Source: CAVSJJ01 sp963728395 (GTDB lineage: Bacteria > Actinomycetota > Actinomycetes > Actinomycetales > Dermatophilaceae). Taken from it: a stretch of 64,000 nt of DNA. Below are positions 16,991 to 25,385 of the stretch, in pieces. The translations under genes and the position numbers were made by a program. Each line of letters begins with the position of its first letter. Position 1 is the first letter of the stretch. The notes under the pieces are model-generated. The model did not search any database and had not been told where the DNA came from. It worked only from the letters and a program-made list of their open reading frames with translations. The stretch lies in NCBI GenBank assembly GCA_963728395.1, contig CAVSJJ010000003.1, positions 930,001 to 994,000 on the forward strand, read 5' to 3'.

Positions 16991-17998
16991 TCAGGCCACC
17001 GTCGGGTACGGGTTGATGACACAGCCCTCCATGCGAAGGGTCTGCTGCTGCATCGTCGGGGCCTTCGCGCCCGGCGACGGGCAGTGCGCGTGCCCGTGCC
17101 CGAGCCCGTGGCCGACCTCGTGGTTGACCATGTACGTCCGATAGAGGTCGAGGCGGTCCGCGTAGTACGGCACGCCGTCGAGCCAACGCCGGGCGTTGAG
17201 GACCGCCGTATGGTTGTTGAAGCAGGAGACGACGCCGTTGGTCTTGAGCGGGGCGCACAGCCGGTCGGTCGTGTCGGGGCTGGCCAGGCGCACGGTGATG
17301 TCCACCTCGCCAGGCCGCAGCTGGGCCGCCGTGACGAACCGGAAGCGGATGCGGTCCGCCCGCTCCCAGCCGCGCTTGTCGCTGAGGGTGCGGGCGACCT
17401 TGCGCGCGACCGGCTCCGGGTCGATGCCGAGACCGTCCTCGATCTGGAAGCCGATCCGGACGACGCGGGCGCCGGAGGGGGCGCCGGGGTGCGCGGAGGA
17501 GGGGAGGGCGACGGTCGTGAAGGTCCCCGGACCGTGGACCCGGACGGTCGGGCTGGGCGTCGGGGTCGGGGTGGGGGCGGGCGACCGGCTCGGGCTGGGC
17601 GTCGACTCGACCGGTACGGGCGTCGTCGAGGACAGCGTGGCGCGGGCGCTGACCAGGTCGCCGGACTCGGCGTCGTCATGAGCGTGGAGGTAGACGGCGC
17701 CGGTCGTCAACAGCGCCACGGTCGTGGCTCCCGCCAGGGTGCGGTGCAGCCGCACCCGCCGGCTCGGACCACGGTGCTTCGGGCCGGGACGGTGCCGCCC
17801 CGCCCCCTCCGCGGCGGCGCCCGAACCCTCGCCCGGACCCTCGTGCGGATCGGACCGCTGCTCAGGGGCGGCCTCGCGCTCCCGGGCGGCGCGGACCCCA
17901 CGGCGGGTCTGCGGCTCGGCCCGCGCCCCGGGCTGGGGCGGCTCGGCCGGGCGGTGGCGCTCGGAGACCCAGTCGGGGATGTCGAACTCCTCAGGCAC
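16991..17998 (-). CDS. DUF3152 membrane-anchored putative zinc metalloprotease
   Basis: A 335-aa protein with a charged disordered N-terminus (about residues 1-82), one transmembrane segment (about 87-106), a Pro/Thr/Ser-rich linker (about 120-150) and a C-terminal DUF3152 domain. The domain contains NHEVGHGLGHGHAHC, a metzincin-like zinc motif (HExGHxLGxxH), and several Cys that could form disulfides outside the membrane. The GTG at 17998 overlaps the xerC stop by 8 bp. Substrate and role are unknown; the protease function is inferred from the zinc motif. Confidence 0.8.
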   Translation of the reverse strand: MPEEFDIPDWVSERHRPAEPPQPGARAEPQTRRGVRAAREREAAPEQRSDPHEGPGEGSGAAAEGAGRHRPGPKHRGPSRRVRLHRTLAGATTVALLTTGAVYLHAHDDAESGDLVSARATLSSTTPVPVESTPSPSRSPAPTPTPTPSPTVRVHGPGTFTTVALPSSAHPGAPSGARVVRIGFQIEDGLGIDPEPVARKVARTLSDKRGWERADRIRFRFVTAAQLRPGEVDITVRLASPDTTDRLCAPLKTNGVVSCFNNHTAVLNARRWLDGVPYYADRLDLYRTYMVNHEVGHGLGHGHAHCPSPGAKAPTMQQQTLRMEGCVINPYPTVA

Positions 17999-18881
17999 GG
18001 GGGTGCGCCTGGGCGAAGGATCGGCGCAACCGGTCGATGGACACGTGGGTGTAGACCTGGGTGGTCGCCAGGGACGCGTGGCCGAGCAGCTCCTGGACCA
18101 TGCGGACGTCGGCGCCTCCCTCGAGCAGATGGGTCGCGGCACTGTGCCGCAGCCCGTGTGGCCCGATGTCCGGGGCATCGGGCACGTGGCTCATCATCTC
18201 GTGGACGACGGCCCGGACCTGCCGCGGGTCCACCCGGCCGCCACGACGGCCGAGGAAGAGCGCGGGGCCGCTGGCCGGTCGGGCGAGCCGAGGGCGCCCG
18301 TCGGCGAGCCAGTGCCGCACGGCGTCGCAGGCCGGGCCTCCGACGGGGACGGTGCGCTCCTTGGCGCCCTTGCCGAGGACCCGGGCGACGCCGGCGCCGA
18401 GGTCGACGTCGTCGATGTCGAGCCAGACGAGCTCGCCGACGCGGACGCCGGTCGCGTAGAGCAGCTCGAGGACCGCTCGGTCCCGCAGGTGGACCGGGTC
18501 GGCATCGTCGGCGGCCACCGCGGCGAGGTCCAGGAGCGCCGAGGCGTCACGCTGGGTCAGGACCGGCGGCAGGGTCTGGTGCCGCATCGGAGCGGTCAGC
18601 CGGATCGAGGGGTCGACCGGGATCCGGCCCGTCCGCGCGGCCCAACGGAAGAAGGTGCGCAGCGCCGCCGACCGCCGTGCGAGGGTGGCCCGGGCCGCGC
18701 CCTCGGCCGCGAGGGCGCCGAGCCACGCCCGCAGGTCGGCGAGGGTGACGGTGGCCGGATCGGTCGTGCCGGTGCGCTCGACGAAGGCCTCGACGTCGCC
18801 GAGGTAGGCCCGCACCGTGTGCTCGGACCGGCCGCGCTCGGAGCGCAGATGGCGCGCGAAATCGTCGACCACGTCGCGCAT
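17991..18881 (-). CDS. xerC: Tyrosine recombinase XerC
   Basis: A 296-aa site-specific recombinase that with XerD resolves chromosome dimers at dif. The N-terminal SAM-like core-binding domain is about residues 1-90. The catalytic set is complete: Arg in ATGVRVGEL, Lys in LGKGAKERTVP, HGLRHSAATHLL, and His/Tyr in LLGHASLATTQVYTHV. The ATG at 18881 gives the family length; an in-frame GTG five codons upstream is possible. It is part of the dprA-comM-yraN block. Confidence 0.93.
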   Translation of the reverse strand: MRDVVDDFARHLRSERGRSEHTVRAYLGDVEAFVERTGTTDPATVTLADLRAWLGALAAEGAARATLARRSAALRTFFRWAARTGRIPVDPSIRLTAPMRHQTLPPVLTQRDASALLDLAAVAADDADPVHLRDRAVLELLYATGVRVGELVWLDIDDVDLGAGVARVLGKGAKERTVPVGGPACDAVRHWLADGRPRLARPASGPALFLGRRGGRVDPRQVRAVVHEMMSHVPDAPDIGPHGLRHSAATHLLEGGADVRMVQELLGHASLATTQVYTHVSIDRLRRSFAQAHPRA

Positions 18882-18969
18882 CGGACCGTCCGCCACCCAC
18901 CCACGGTGACAAACCGATGCCCCCAAGGCAAACGACCCCGCCGCCGCCCACGAAACCCGCCCGCCGACC

Positions 18970-20094
18970 TCAGCCGGTCCCCCGCCGCCTCCGCGGCACC
19001 TTCCGCCACGTTTCGCCCTCGCGCCGGACGAGCCCGGCGAGCTCGAGGCGGGCCAGGACGCCGAGCAGGACGGCCGTGCTGAGGCCGGTGACGCCGGCGA
19101 TGGCGGGCAGTCCGGCGGGCTCGCGCACCGGCACGGCGGACCAGACGAGCATCGACCGGGCGTCGAGATCGGAGTCCGGGGCATCGTCGGCCCGCTTCGG
19201 CTCGGCCGCGTCGAGCCCGACCCGCCCCATGAGGTCGAGGACCTCGGCCGCATCGGTGACGAGGGTGCCGCCGTCGCGGACGATCTGGTGGCACCCGGCG
19301 CTGACCGCCGAGGTCACCGGCCCCGGGACGGCCGCGACGTGGCGCAGATGCGTGCGGGCGTGCTTGACCGTGTTGAGCGACCCCGAGCGGAGCCCGGCCT
19401 CGACGACGACCGTGCCGAGCGTCATCGTCGCGATGAGCCTGTTGCGGGAGAGGAACCGGCTGCGCAGCGGCGCCCAGCCGACCGGCACCTCGGTGACGAC
19501 GCCGCCGGTCTCGGCGATCCGCGCGAGGAGCGCCTCGTGGCCCCGGGGGTAGCTGCGGTCCGGTCCGCAGGCCAGCACGGCGACCGTCCGCCCCTCCGCC
19601 GCCAGGGCCCCCCGGTGCCCGGCCGCGTCGATGCCGTATGCCGCGCCGGAGACGACGGTGGCGCCGCGTCCCGCCAACCCCTCTCCCAGCTCCCAGGCGA
19701 CCCGGGTGCCGTACTCGGTCGCGGCACGGGACCCGACGACGGCGACGCTGCGCTCGACCGAGGGACCGAGCGCCAGGGGACCCCTGGCGTAGAGGCAGAG
19801 CGGCGGGGCGGCGAGGTCGCTGAGCCCGGCCGGCCACTCGTCGTCACCAGGGACGAGCACCCGCACGCCGAGCACCCGCAGGATGCGCCGTGCCTCGGCC
19901 AGGTCGACCTCGGCGGCCCGGGCGGCATACCCGTCGGCCGCGCCGAGCCGGCCGCCTCGCAGCGCCTCGAGCGCGCCGGCCGCCCCGCCGTGGGCGGACA
20001 GCCACCGGGCCACCGGAGGGCTGTCCGGCTCGGCGATCCGGCTCCACGCCACCCGGGCCCACCGCTCCTCGCCCCATAGGTCGCGGGCCCTCAC
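18970..20094 (-). CDS. dprA: DNA-processing protein DprA
   Basis: A 374-aa protein that binds single-stranded DNA and loads RecA during natural transformation. The Rossmann-like DprA core is intact (VAVVGSRAATEYG, GAAYGIDAAGHRGAL, FLSRNRLIATM, VVVEAGLRSGSLNT, AVPGPV). A C-terminal winged-helix-like segment follows (about 310-374). The GTG at 20094 overlaps the comM TGA by 4 bp. A complete dprA and comM fit latent competence, although no DNA-uptake genes occur in this window. Confidence 0.95.
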   Translation of the reverse strand: MRARDLWGEERWARVAWSRIAEPDSPPVARWLSAHGGAAGALEALRGGRLGAADGYAARAAEVDLAEARRILRVLGVRVLVPGDDEWPAGLSDLAAPPLCLYARGPLALGPSVERSVAVVGSRAATEYGTRVAWELGEGLAGRGATVVSGAAYGIDAAGHRGALAAEGRTVAVLACGPDRSYPRGHEALLARIAETGGVVTEVPVGWAPLRSRFLSRNRLIATMTLGTVVVEAGLRSGSLNTVKHARTHLRHVAAVPGPVTSAVSAGCHQIVRDGGTLVTDAAEVLDLMGRVGLDAAEPKRADDAPDSDLDARSMLVWSAVPVREPAGLPAIAGVTGLSTAVLLGVLARLELAGLVRREGETWRKVPRRRRGTG

Positions 20095-21629
20095 GCCGCC
20101 ACGCTCCCCTGGTGCCGCATGCCGAGCGCGACGCCGACGTCGTCGGCCGACGGCACGGCTCGTCCGGCGAGGTCGGCGACCGTCCACGCGACCCGAAGGA
20201 CCCGGTCGTAGCCGCGCAGGGTCAACGCCCCGCGGTCCAGCGCCCGGTCGAGGAAGCCCGTCGTCTCGCGCGGCAGCCGCCACGGGCTGCGCCGCAGGAC
20301 ATGGCCGGGCACCTCCCCGTTCGTGGCCCAGCCGGCTGCGGACCAGCGCGTCCGCTGGGCCTCTCGTGCGGCGCGAACCCGCTCGGCGACGACGCTGCTG
20401 CTCTCCCCCCGCTGCTCGCCGAAGGCCGATCGGCGGATCGGTGGGACGAGGATCTGCAGGTCGACCCGGTCCATGAGCGGGCCGGACAGCTTTGCGGCAT
20501 ACGAGCGCAGCTCCTGGGGCCGACACGTGCAGTCCAGCGCCTTGCCCCAGTTCTTGCCGCACGGGCAGGGGTTCGTCGCCAGGACGAGCTGGAAGCGGGC
20601 GGGATAGCGCACGACGGTGCGGGCGCGGGCGATGACGACCTCGCCGGACTCCAGCGGCTGACGCAGGGTCTGCAGGACGCCGACCGAGAACTCCGCCGCC
20701 TCGTCGAGGAAGAGGACGCCGCGGTGCGCCCGGGAGACCGCACCGGGGAGCACCTGGGCGGAGCCGCCTCCGATGAGTGCCGCCACCGTCGCGCTGTGGT
20801 GCGGCGCGACGAAGGGAGGGCTGAGGTCGAGGCCGCGCACCGCGTCGAGCTCCCCCGCGAGGGAGCGGACCGCGCCGCTCTCGAGGGCCTCCTCGCGGGA
20901 GAGGCGAGGCAGGATCGTCACGAGCCGCTCGGCGAGCATCGTCTTGCCCGCGCCCGGCGGGCCGTCGAGGAGCAGGTGGTGCCCGCCGCTCGCGGCGATC
21001 TCGAGGGCGAGACGTGCCTCCTGCTGCCCGGCGACCTCGGCGAGGTCCGGGCGCGGGCCCGGGGGCGCCGCGTGGCCCTCGGCCGGCGGGGCGAGCGGCA
21101 GGGGCGCGCCGGCGGCGGCCGCGGCATACCACCCGACGACGGTGACCAGATCGGGTGCGGCATGGACCCGCACCCGGTCGACGAGGGCGGCCTCGGCCGC
21201 GTTCTCGACGGGCACGACGACGTCGGTGGCCCCGTGGCGGGCGGCGGCCAGGACGGCCGGGAGGATGCCGCGGACCGGGCGGACCCGGCCGTCGAGCCCG
21301 AGCTCGCCGAGATGGACGACGTCGTCGGCGAGGTCGGCCCGGATCGTGCCGGCCGCCCGGAGGATGGCGACGGCGATCGCGAGGTCGAAGAGAGAGCCGT
21401 GCTTGGGGATCGAGGCCGGGGAGAGGTTGACCGTCACCCGGTGCGGCGGGATCGGCATCCCGCTCGTCACGGCCGCGGACCGCACCCGGGCCGGTGCCTG
21501 GGCACACGCGGCGTCGGGCAGCCCCGTCACCGTGACGTGCGGCAGTCCCGGCGCGATGTGCGCCTCGACGTCGACCATCGCGCCGTCGACGCCGTGGAGG
21601 GCGACGGCCCGGGTCCGGCCGAGGCTCAC
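20091..21629 (-). CDS. comM: YifB/ComM-family AAA ATPase (Mg-chelatase-like)
   Basis: A 512-aa hexameric helicase-like ATPase; ComM homologues promote branch migration during transformation. N-terminal ChlI-like (Lon-type fold) domain about 1-170, then Walker A GPPGAGKTM, Walker B GVLFLDEAAEF and the zinc-type CPCGKNWGKALDCTC segment before the C-terminal lid. The GTG at 21629 overlaps the yraN stop (GTGA). The order comM-dprA is the classic one. Confidence 0.95.
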   Translation of the reverse strand: MSLGRTRAVALHGVDGAMVDVEAHIAPGLPHVTVTGLPDAACAQAPARVRSAAVTSGMPIPPHRVTVNLSPASIPKHGSLFDLAIAVAILRAAGTIRADLADDVVHLGELGLDGRVRPVRGILPAVLAAARHGATDVVVPVENAAEAALVDRVRVHAAPDLVTVVGWYAAAAAGAPLPLAPPAEGHAAPPGPRPDLAEVAGQQEARLALEIAASGGHHLLLDGPPGAGKTMLAERLVTILPRLSREEALESGAVRSLAGELDAVRGLDLSPPFVAPHHSATVAALIGGGSAQVLPGAVSRAHRGVLFLDEAAEFSVGVLQTLRQPLESGEVVIARARTVVRYPARFQLVLATNPCPCGKNWGKALDCTCRPQELRSYAAKLSGPLMDRVDLQILVPPIRRSAFGEQRGESSSVVAERVRAAREAQRTRWSAAGWATNGEVPGHVLRRSPWRLPRETTGFLDRALDRGALTLRGYDRVLRVAWTVADLAGRAVPSADDVGVALGMRHQGSVAA

Positions 21630-22015
21630 GACCCCACCCCGCGGACGTGGTGGATGCGCGGCCGCTCCCCGGGTGGGACGAGCACCCCGACGACGTCGAT
21701 CCGCACCGACTCGGTGCCGTCGGGGTGCTCGCGCAGCCAGGCCGCGGCGAGCCGTCGCAGCCGCACGAGCTTGGCCCAGGTGACGGCCTCGACGGGCAGA
21801 CCGAACCGGGACCCCCGCCGGGTCTTGACCTCGACGACGACGAGACACCCGCCATCCCGGGCGACGAGGTCGATCTCGCCGGTCGCGCACCGCCAGTTGC
21901 GCGCGAGGATGTTCATCCCCCGCTCGCGCAGGAACCGGGCCGCGAGGGCCTCGCCGTAGTGGCCGAGCTCACGGCGGTGGTCGACCGGCGGGACGGGAGT
22001 CGGGCTGGGGTCCAT
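21626..22015 (-). CDS. yraN: YraN-family (UPF0102) endonuclease-like protein
   Basis: A 129-aa protein with the restriction-endonuclease-like fold typical of UPF0102: GHYGEALAARFL, the GEIDLVARDG motif and VVVEVKTRRG, giving the Asp/Glu-x-Lys active-site pattern. Its cellular function is not established. It is coupled to comM by a 4-bp overlap. The 116-bp gap upstream toward DUF2469 has two CTGTGGA(C/G) octamers. Confidence 0.93.
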   Translation of the reverse strand: MDPSPTPVPPVDHRRELGHYGEALAARFLRERGMNILARNWRCATGEIDLVARDGGCLVVVEVKTRRGSRFGLPVEAVTWAKLVRLRRLAAAWLREHPDGTESVRIDVVGVLVPPGERPRIHHVRGVGS

Positions 22016-22131
22016 GACGCCACGCTGCCCGCCCGTCCGGACCGGCGGCCACGGGCGGTCTGGCGCCTGTGGACGACGCGGCCGAGCCCGGTCGGCTGTG
22101 GAGAACCCACCGGCGCGGGCCGGTCAGCCGG

Positions 22132-22446
22132 CTACTGCAGCCCCTTCGGGAGCTCGAGGTCGGACTTTGCGAGCTCCTCGATGTTGACGTCCTTGAAGGT
22201 GACGACCCGGACCGTCTTGGCGAACCGGGCCGGGCGGTAGATGTCCCACACCCAGGCGTCGTGCATCGTCACGTCGAAGAACACCTCGGCCCCGTCGCCG
22301 CGCACCCTCACATCGACGGAGTTGCACAGGTAGAAGCGCCGCTCGGTCTCGACGACATGGGTGAACAGCCCGACGACGTCGCGGTACTCGCGGTAGAGGG
22401 CGAGCTCCATTTCGCTCTCGTACTTCTCGAGATCCTCTGCGCTCAT
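22132..22446 (-). CDS. DUF2469 family protein
   Basis: A 104-aa actinobacteria-specific protein, collinear with the family from MSAEDLEKYESEMELALYREYRDVVG to KSDLELPKGLQ. It is acidic, without signal peptide or membrane segment. Its start directly follows the rnhB stop (no spacing), and this rnhB-DUF2469-yraN order is conserved in the phylum. Function unknown. Confidence 0.95.
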   Translation of the reverse strand: MSAEDLEKYESEMELALYREYRDVVGLFTHVVETERRFYLCNSVDVRVRGDGAEVFFDVTMHDAWVWDIYRPARFAKTVRVVTFKDVNIEELAKSDLELPKGLQ

Positions 22447-23262
22447 CTACGACATCAACCCCTGCTCGACCCACGGTGCGGCGACGGGCCCGCCGACCCC
22501 GGTCGGGGCGGCGCCGACCGCGCCGTCGGGGCGGGCCTCGTCCGGCGCCCCCACCGGCGGCGGGAGCGCGACCCCATCATCGTCCATGGCTCCCGGCAGC
22601 CGCCACGAGGTCCGGTGCAGCGGCGAGGGGCCGTGCCGACGGATGGCGTCGAGATGCTCGGGAGCGGCATACCCCTTGTTCTCGGCCCAGCCGTATGCCG
22701 GGTGCTCGCCCGCCCAGGCGACCATCATCTCGTCGCGCTCGACCTTCGCGAGGACGCTGGCGGCGGCGACGGACGAGCACCTCATGTCGGCCTTGATCAT
22801 CGTCGTGACCGGAGGGGTCAGCGCCCCCCCGGCGGCGAAGGCGAGCAGCCCCACCTCGTCGGGAGCGGTGAGCCAGTCGTGGTTGCCGTCGAGGATGACC
22901 AGGTCCGGCGTCGCGCCGAGCCGGGCCAGCGCCCGGGTCCCGGCCAGGCGGAGCGCGGCCATGATGCCGATGGCGTCGATCTCGACAGAGGAGGCGTGCC
23001 CGACGGCGTGCCCGACACACCAGCGGCGGATCTTCGGCACCATGGCGATCCGGGCGGCCGGGGTGAGCAGCTTGGAGTCCCGGACCCCGGTGGGCGCCGT
23101 GCGGCACGCCTCGTCGATGAGGACGACGCCGACGGAGACCGGTCCGGCCAGGGCTCCCCGGCCGACCTCGTCCATGCCGGCGAGCAGCCGGTAGCCGTCC
23201 CGTTGGAAGGACCGCTCGAGGCGCAGGCTCGGCGCCGTGGAGCGGCGGCGGGTCGGCGGCAT
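22447..23262 (-). CDS. rnhB: Ribonuclease HII
   Basis: Removes ribonucleotides from RNA-DNA hybrids and misincorporated ribonucleotides. Catalytic acidic residues are in LLAGMDEVGRGALAGPV and ILDGNHDWL. At 271 aa it is longer than most (about 200-230) because of a C-terminal Pro/Gly/Ala-rich tail of about 50 residues after the conserved HRTSWRL. It lies 16 bp after lepB. Confidence 0.95.
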   Translation of the reverse strand: MPPTRRRSTAPSLRLERSFQRDGYRLLAGMDEVGRGALAGPVSVGVVLIDEACRTAPTGVRDSKLLTPAARIAMVPKIRRWCVGHAVGHASSVEIDAIGIMAALRLAGTRALARLGATPDLVILDGNHDWLTAPDEVGLLAFAAGGALTPPVTTMIKADMRCSSVAAASVLAKVERDEMMVAWAGEHPAYGWAENKGYAAPEHLDAIRRHGPSPLHRTSWRLPGAMDDDGVALPPPVGAPDEARPDGAVGAAPTGVGGPVAAPWVEQGLMS

Positions 23263-23278
23263 GCGGCGCTCCAGGTGG

Positions 23279-24073
23279 TCAGGAGGTCGTGAGAGGGGCG
23301 TTCGTCCCGGACGCCTTGGGCGTGGGGACCGGCCCGAAGGTGCCGGGGTAGTCCGAGAGCCACGACAGGTGGGCGATCGGCCAGACGACCGCGACGGCCC
23401 GACCCGTCACCGAGGAGATCGGCACGGAGCCACCGGAGCCGTCGCCGCGCGGGTCGTGGAAGCGGGAGTCCTCCGAGTCGGAGCGGTGGTCGCCCATGAC
23501 CCAGATCCGCCCGGCGGGGACGGTGATGTCGAACTCGACGTTGCTCGGCTGGTCGCCCGGGCGGACGTACGGCTCGCTGAGCGGGACGCCGTTGACCTTG
23601 ACGATGTGGTCCGCGCCGCACGTCACCCGGTCGCCGGGCAGACCGATGACCCGCTTGATGAGGTGGTCGTCGGAGTTGTCCGGCAGCAGGCCGACGAAGG
23701 TGAGCCCGTCGTGGACGGCGGTGCCGATCGGGCCGCGGTCGACCGTGGCCGAGGGCGGCAGCCAGCCACCCGGGTCCTGGAACACGACGACGTCTCCGCG
23801 CTTGAGGTCGATCGGGCCGGGGACGAGCTTGTTGACGATGACCCGGTCGTTGACGAGGAGGGTGTCCTCCATCGAGCCGGACGGGATGTAGAACGCCTGG
23901 AACAGCCACGTCTTGACGACGAAGGAGAGGGCGAGCGCCATCGCGACGACGAGGACGAACTCGCGGATCGCCGCGGTGAGGGCGGCCAGGGGCCCGTGCG
24001 AGGCGGCCGAGTGCTCCGACGACGGGGTCGGCTCGTCGACCGCCTCGGGCGGGGGATGCTCGGTCGTCGTCAC
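23279..24073 (-). CDS. lepB: Signal peptidase I
   Basis: A 264-aa membrane protease that removes signal peptides of exported proteins. A disordered acidic N-terminus precedes one membrane span (about 38-60); the catalytic Ser is in IPSGSMEDTL (Ser67) and the Lys in LIKRVIGLPGD (Lys140); the GDHRSDSEDSR box is present. The GTG at 24073 follows an AGAGGA ribosome-binding site and is preferred to a GTG 18 codons upstream. A second paralogue lies at 42721. Confidence 0.94.
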   Translation of the reverse strand: MTTTEHPPPEAVDEPTPSSEHSAASHGPLAALTAAIREFVLVVAMALALSFVVKTWLFQAFYIPSGSMEDTLLVNDRVIVNKLVPGPIDLKRGDVVVFQDPGGWLPPSATVDRGPIGTAVHDGLTFVGLLPDNSDDHLIKRVIGLPGDRVTCGADHIVKVNGVPLSEPYVRPGDQPSNVEFDITVPAGRIWVMGDHRSDSEDSRFHDPRGDGSGGSVPISSVTGRAVAVVWPIAHLSWLSDYPGTFGPVPTPKASGTNAPLTTS

Positions 24074-24242
24074 CGGATCCTCTCGGGGGGTGGGGCCGGT
24101 CGGTTCGGGCGTCGTCACGACGCCCGGGCGCGGCGGAACGGGCGCGCCGCCCGAGTCAGGGGCGGGAGGGCCGGAACGGTCATCGCCACGAGGGTAACCC
24201 CGACGGCTGCGCCACTCGCGCGCGCGCCACGGGCCGGACGCC

Positions 24243-24599
24243 TCAGGCGTTCGTCCTCTCGCGCTTCTCCTTGATCTTGGCCGCCTTGCCGCGCAGGTCG
24301 CGCAGGTAGTACAGCTTCGCCCGGCGGACGTCGCCCCGGGTGACGAGCTCGATCTTGTCGATGATCGGCGTGTGGAGCGGGAAGGTGCGCTCGACACCGA
24401 CGCCGAAGGACACCTTGCGAACGGTGAAGGTCTCGCCCACGCCACCGCCGTGGCGCCGGATGACGACGCCCTGGAATACCTGGATCCGGGAGCGGGTGCC
24501 CTCGATGACCTTCACGTGGACCTTGACCGTGTCACCCGCCCGGAAGGGGGGGATGTCGGTCTTCATCGACGCCTGGTCGATCTCGTCGAAACGCTTCAT
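24243..24599 (-). CDS. rplS: 50S ribosomal protein L19
   Basis: A 118-aa bL19 at the 30S-50S interface; the sequence follows the family from the FRAGDTVKVHVKVIEG block through VQVFQG-like RIQVFQGVVI to the basic C-terminus KAKIKEKR-type end. The ATG at 24599 (MKRFDEID) fits; MKTDIPPF 14 codons later is a weaker alternative. It begins the rplS-lepB-rnhB series, with a leader of roughly 130 nt. Confidence 0.97.
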   Translation of the reverse strand: MKRFDEIDQASMKTDIPPFRAGDTVKVHVKVIEGTRSRIQVFQGVVIRRHGGGVGETFTVRKVSFGVGVERTFPLHTPIIDKIELVTRGDVRRAKLYYLRDLRGKAAKIKEKRERTNA

Positions 24600-24695
24600 G
24601 GTCTCGTTCGCTTCCTGCCGGTGCCACAGGCCACCCGCGGTGCTGGTGCGGAGTTCTCGGTATGCCGTCCGGCCGGGCCACGCGAATGCTCGCTC

Positions 24696-24710
24696 CCCCT
24701 GTGGCAGGGG
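24696..24710 (-). promoter_or_regulatory. Small hairpin in the rplS leader
   Basis: CCCCTG-TGG-CAGGGG can form a 6-bp stem in the transcribed leader of rplS, between the proposed promoter and the start codon. It may belong to a leader control element; no known L19 leader motif was recognised. Confidence 0.3.
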
Positions 24711-24737
24711 CCGTGAGGTCGCCGGACGCAAGGAGAC

Positions 24738-24767
24738 AGTCTGCCAGAGCGGGCGCCCCGAGGCGAA
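24738..24767 (-). promoter_or_regulatory. Putative rplS promoter
   Basis: On the minus strand TTCGCC (24762-24767) and CAGACT (24738-24743) are separated by 18 bp, matching the layout proposed for rpsB. Confidence 0.4.
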
Positions 24768-24781
24768 ATCCGCCCGCTGGG

Positions 24782-24928
24782 CTAGGAGGCGTCCTCCTGC
24801 TCGGGCGAGCGGGCGTGGGCGATCCGAACGATGACCGGGTCCACCTTGTCCTCGCCACCGGACAGCCGGATGAGGGCCCGGGCCGAGTGGACCTGGTCCC
24901 GGGTCACCTTGACGATCCGCTTGCTCAC
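24782..24928 (-). CDS. 48-aa small basic protein of unknown function
   Basis: A short frame with a strong GGAGG site 7 bases before its GTG at 24928 and a 4-bp GTGA overlap with the stop of the 127-aa gene upstream. It is basic at the N-terminus (SKRIVKVTRDQVHSARALIR) and acidic at the end (SPEQEDAS), with a predicted helix in the middle. Coding is supported by the ribosome-binding site, the coupling and a sensible codon pattern. I do not recognise a family. Confidence 0.65.
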   Translation of the reverse strand: MSKRIVKVTRDQVHSARALIRLSGGEDKVDPVIVRIAHARSPEQEDAS

Positions 24929-25308
24929 CTGGTGCCTCCTTCGTCCTCCTCAGTGTCCTGCACGAACTCGACGTCGTCCACGGTCAGGCCCGGATGAAGG
25001 GCGGCGGTCACGTCGCTCCCCCGGGCGTCGATCCGCGCGCCGACGTCGAGGACGACCAGCGCGAGGTCGCGCTCCTCGGGGTCGGCGAGGGCCGACGAGG
25101 CCAGCTCGACGAGAACGGCCCGGCCGAGCTCCCGGCGGCGGAAGGTCTCCGAGGAGATGTCGTCGAGGGCCGCGGTGAACCGGCGCCCCCACTCCTCGCG
25201 CCGGGCCGCCCGCTCGCGCTGGCGGGTGCCACGCCGAGTGCCGAGGTAGGTCGCGCCGGCGCCGAGGGCGGCACCGATGAGCGCGAACACCGGGCTCAGC
25301 CAGTCCAC
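24925..25308 (-). CDS. 127-aa N-terminally anchored protein of unknown function
   Basis: An N-terminal hydrophobic segment (about residues 3-23, WLSPVFALIGAALGAGATYL) is followed by a basic stretch (RRGTRQRERAARREEWGRR) and then a soluble, mostly helical domain of about 85 residues ending in acidic residues. This places it in the inner membrane with the bulk in the cytoplasm by the positive-inside rule. Its TGA overlaps the start of the 48-aa ORF. It is divergent from the FetB-like gene (78-bp gap). Function unknown; the pair looks like one functional unit. Confidence 0.75.
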   Translation of the reverse strand: MDWLSPVFALIGAALGAGATYLGTRRGTRQRERAARREEWGRRFTAALDDISSETFRRRELGRAVLVELASSALADPEERDLALVVLDVGARIDARGSDVTAALHPGLTVDDVEFVQDTEEDEGGTR

Positions 25309-25385
25309 GATCGGTCACCTCCGCGGCACATTCTGCCGAGCGCCCGGGCCATCCGCCCGCCGACCGGCACGGCAGACTGTCGGCC

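Noticed and set aside
18970..21855. A single 961-codon DprA fusion protein
   Set aside because: The upstream part is comM read in the wrong frame; the GTG at 20094 gives a normal DprA.
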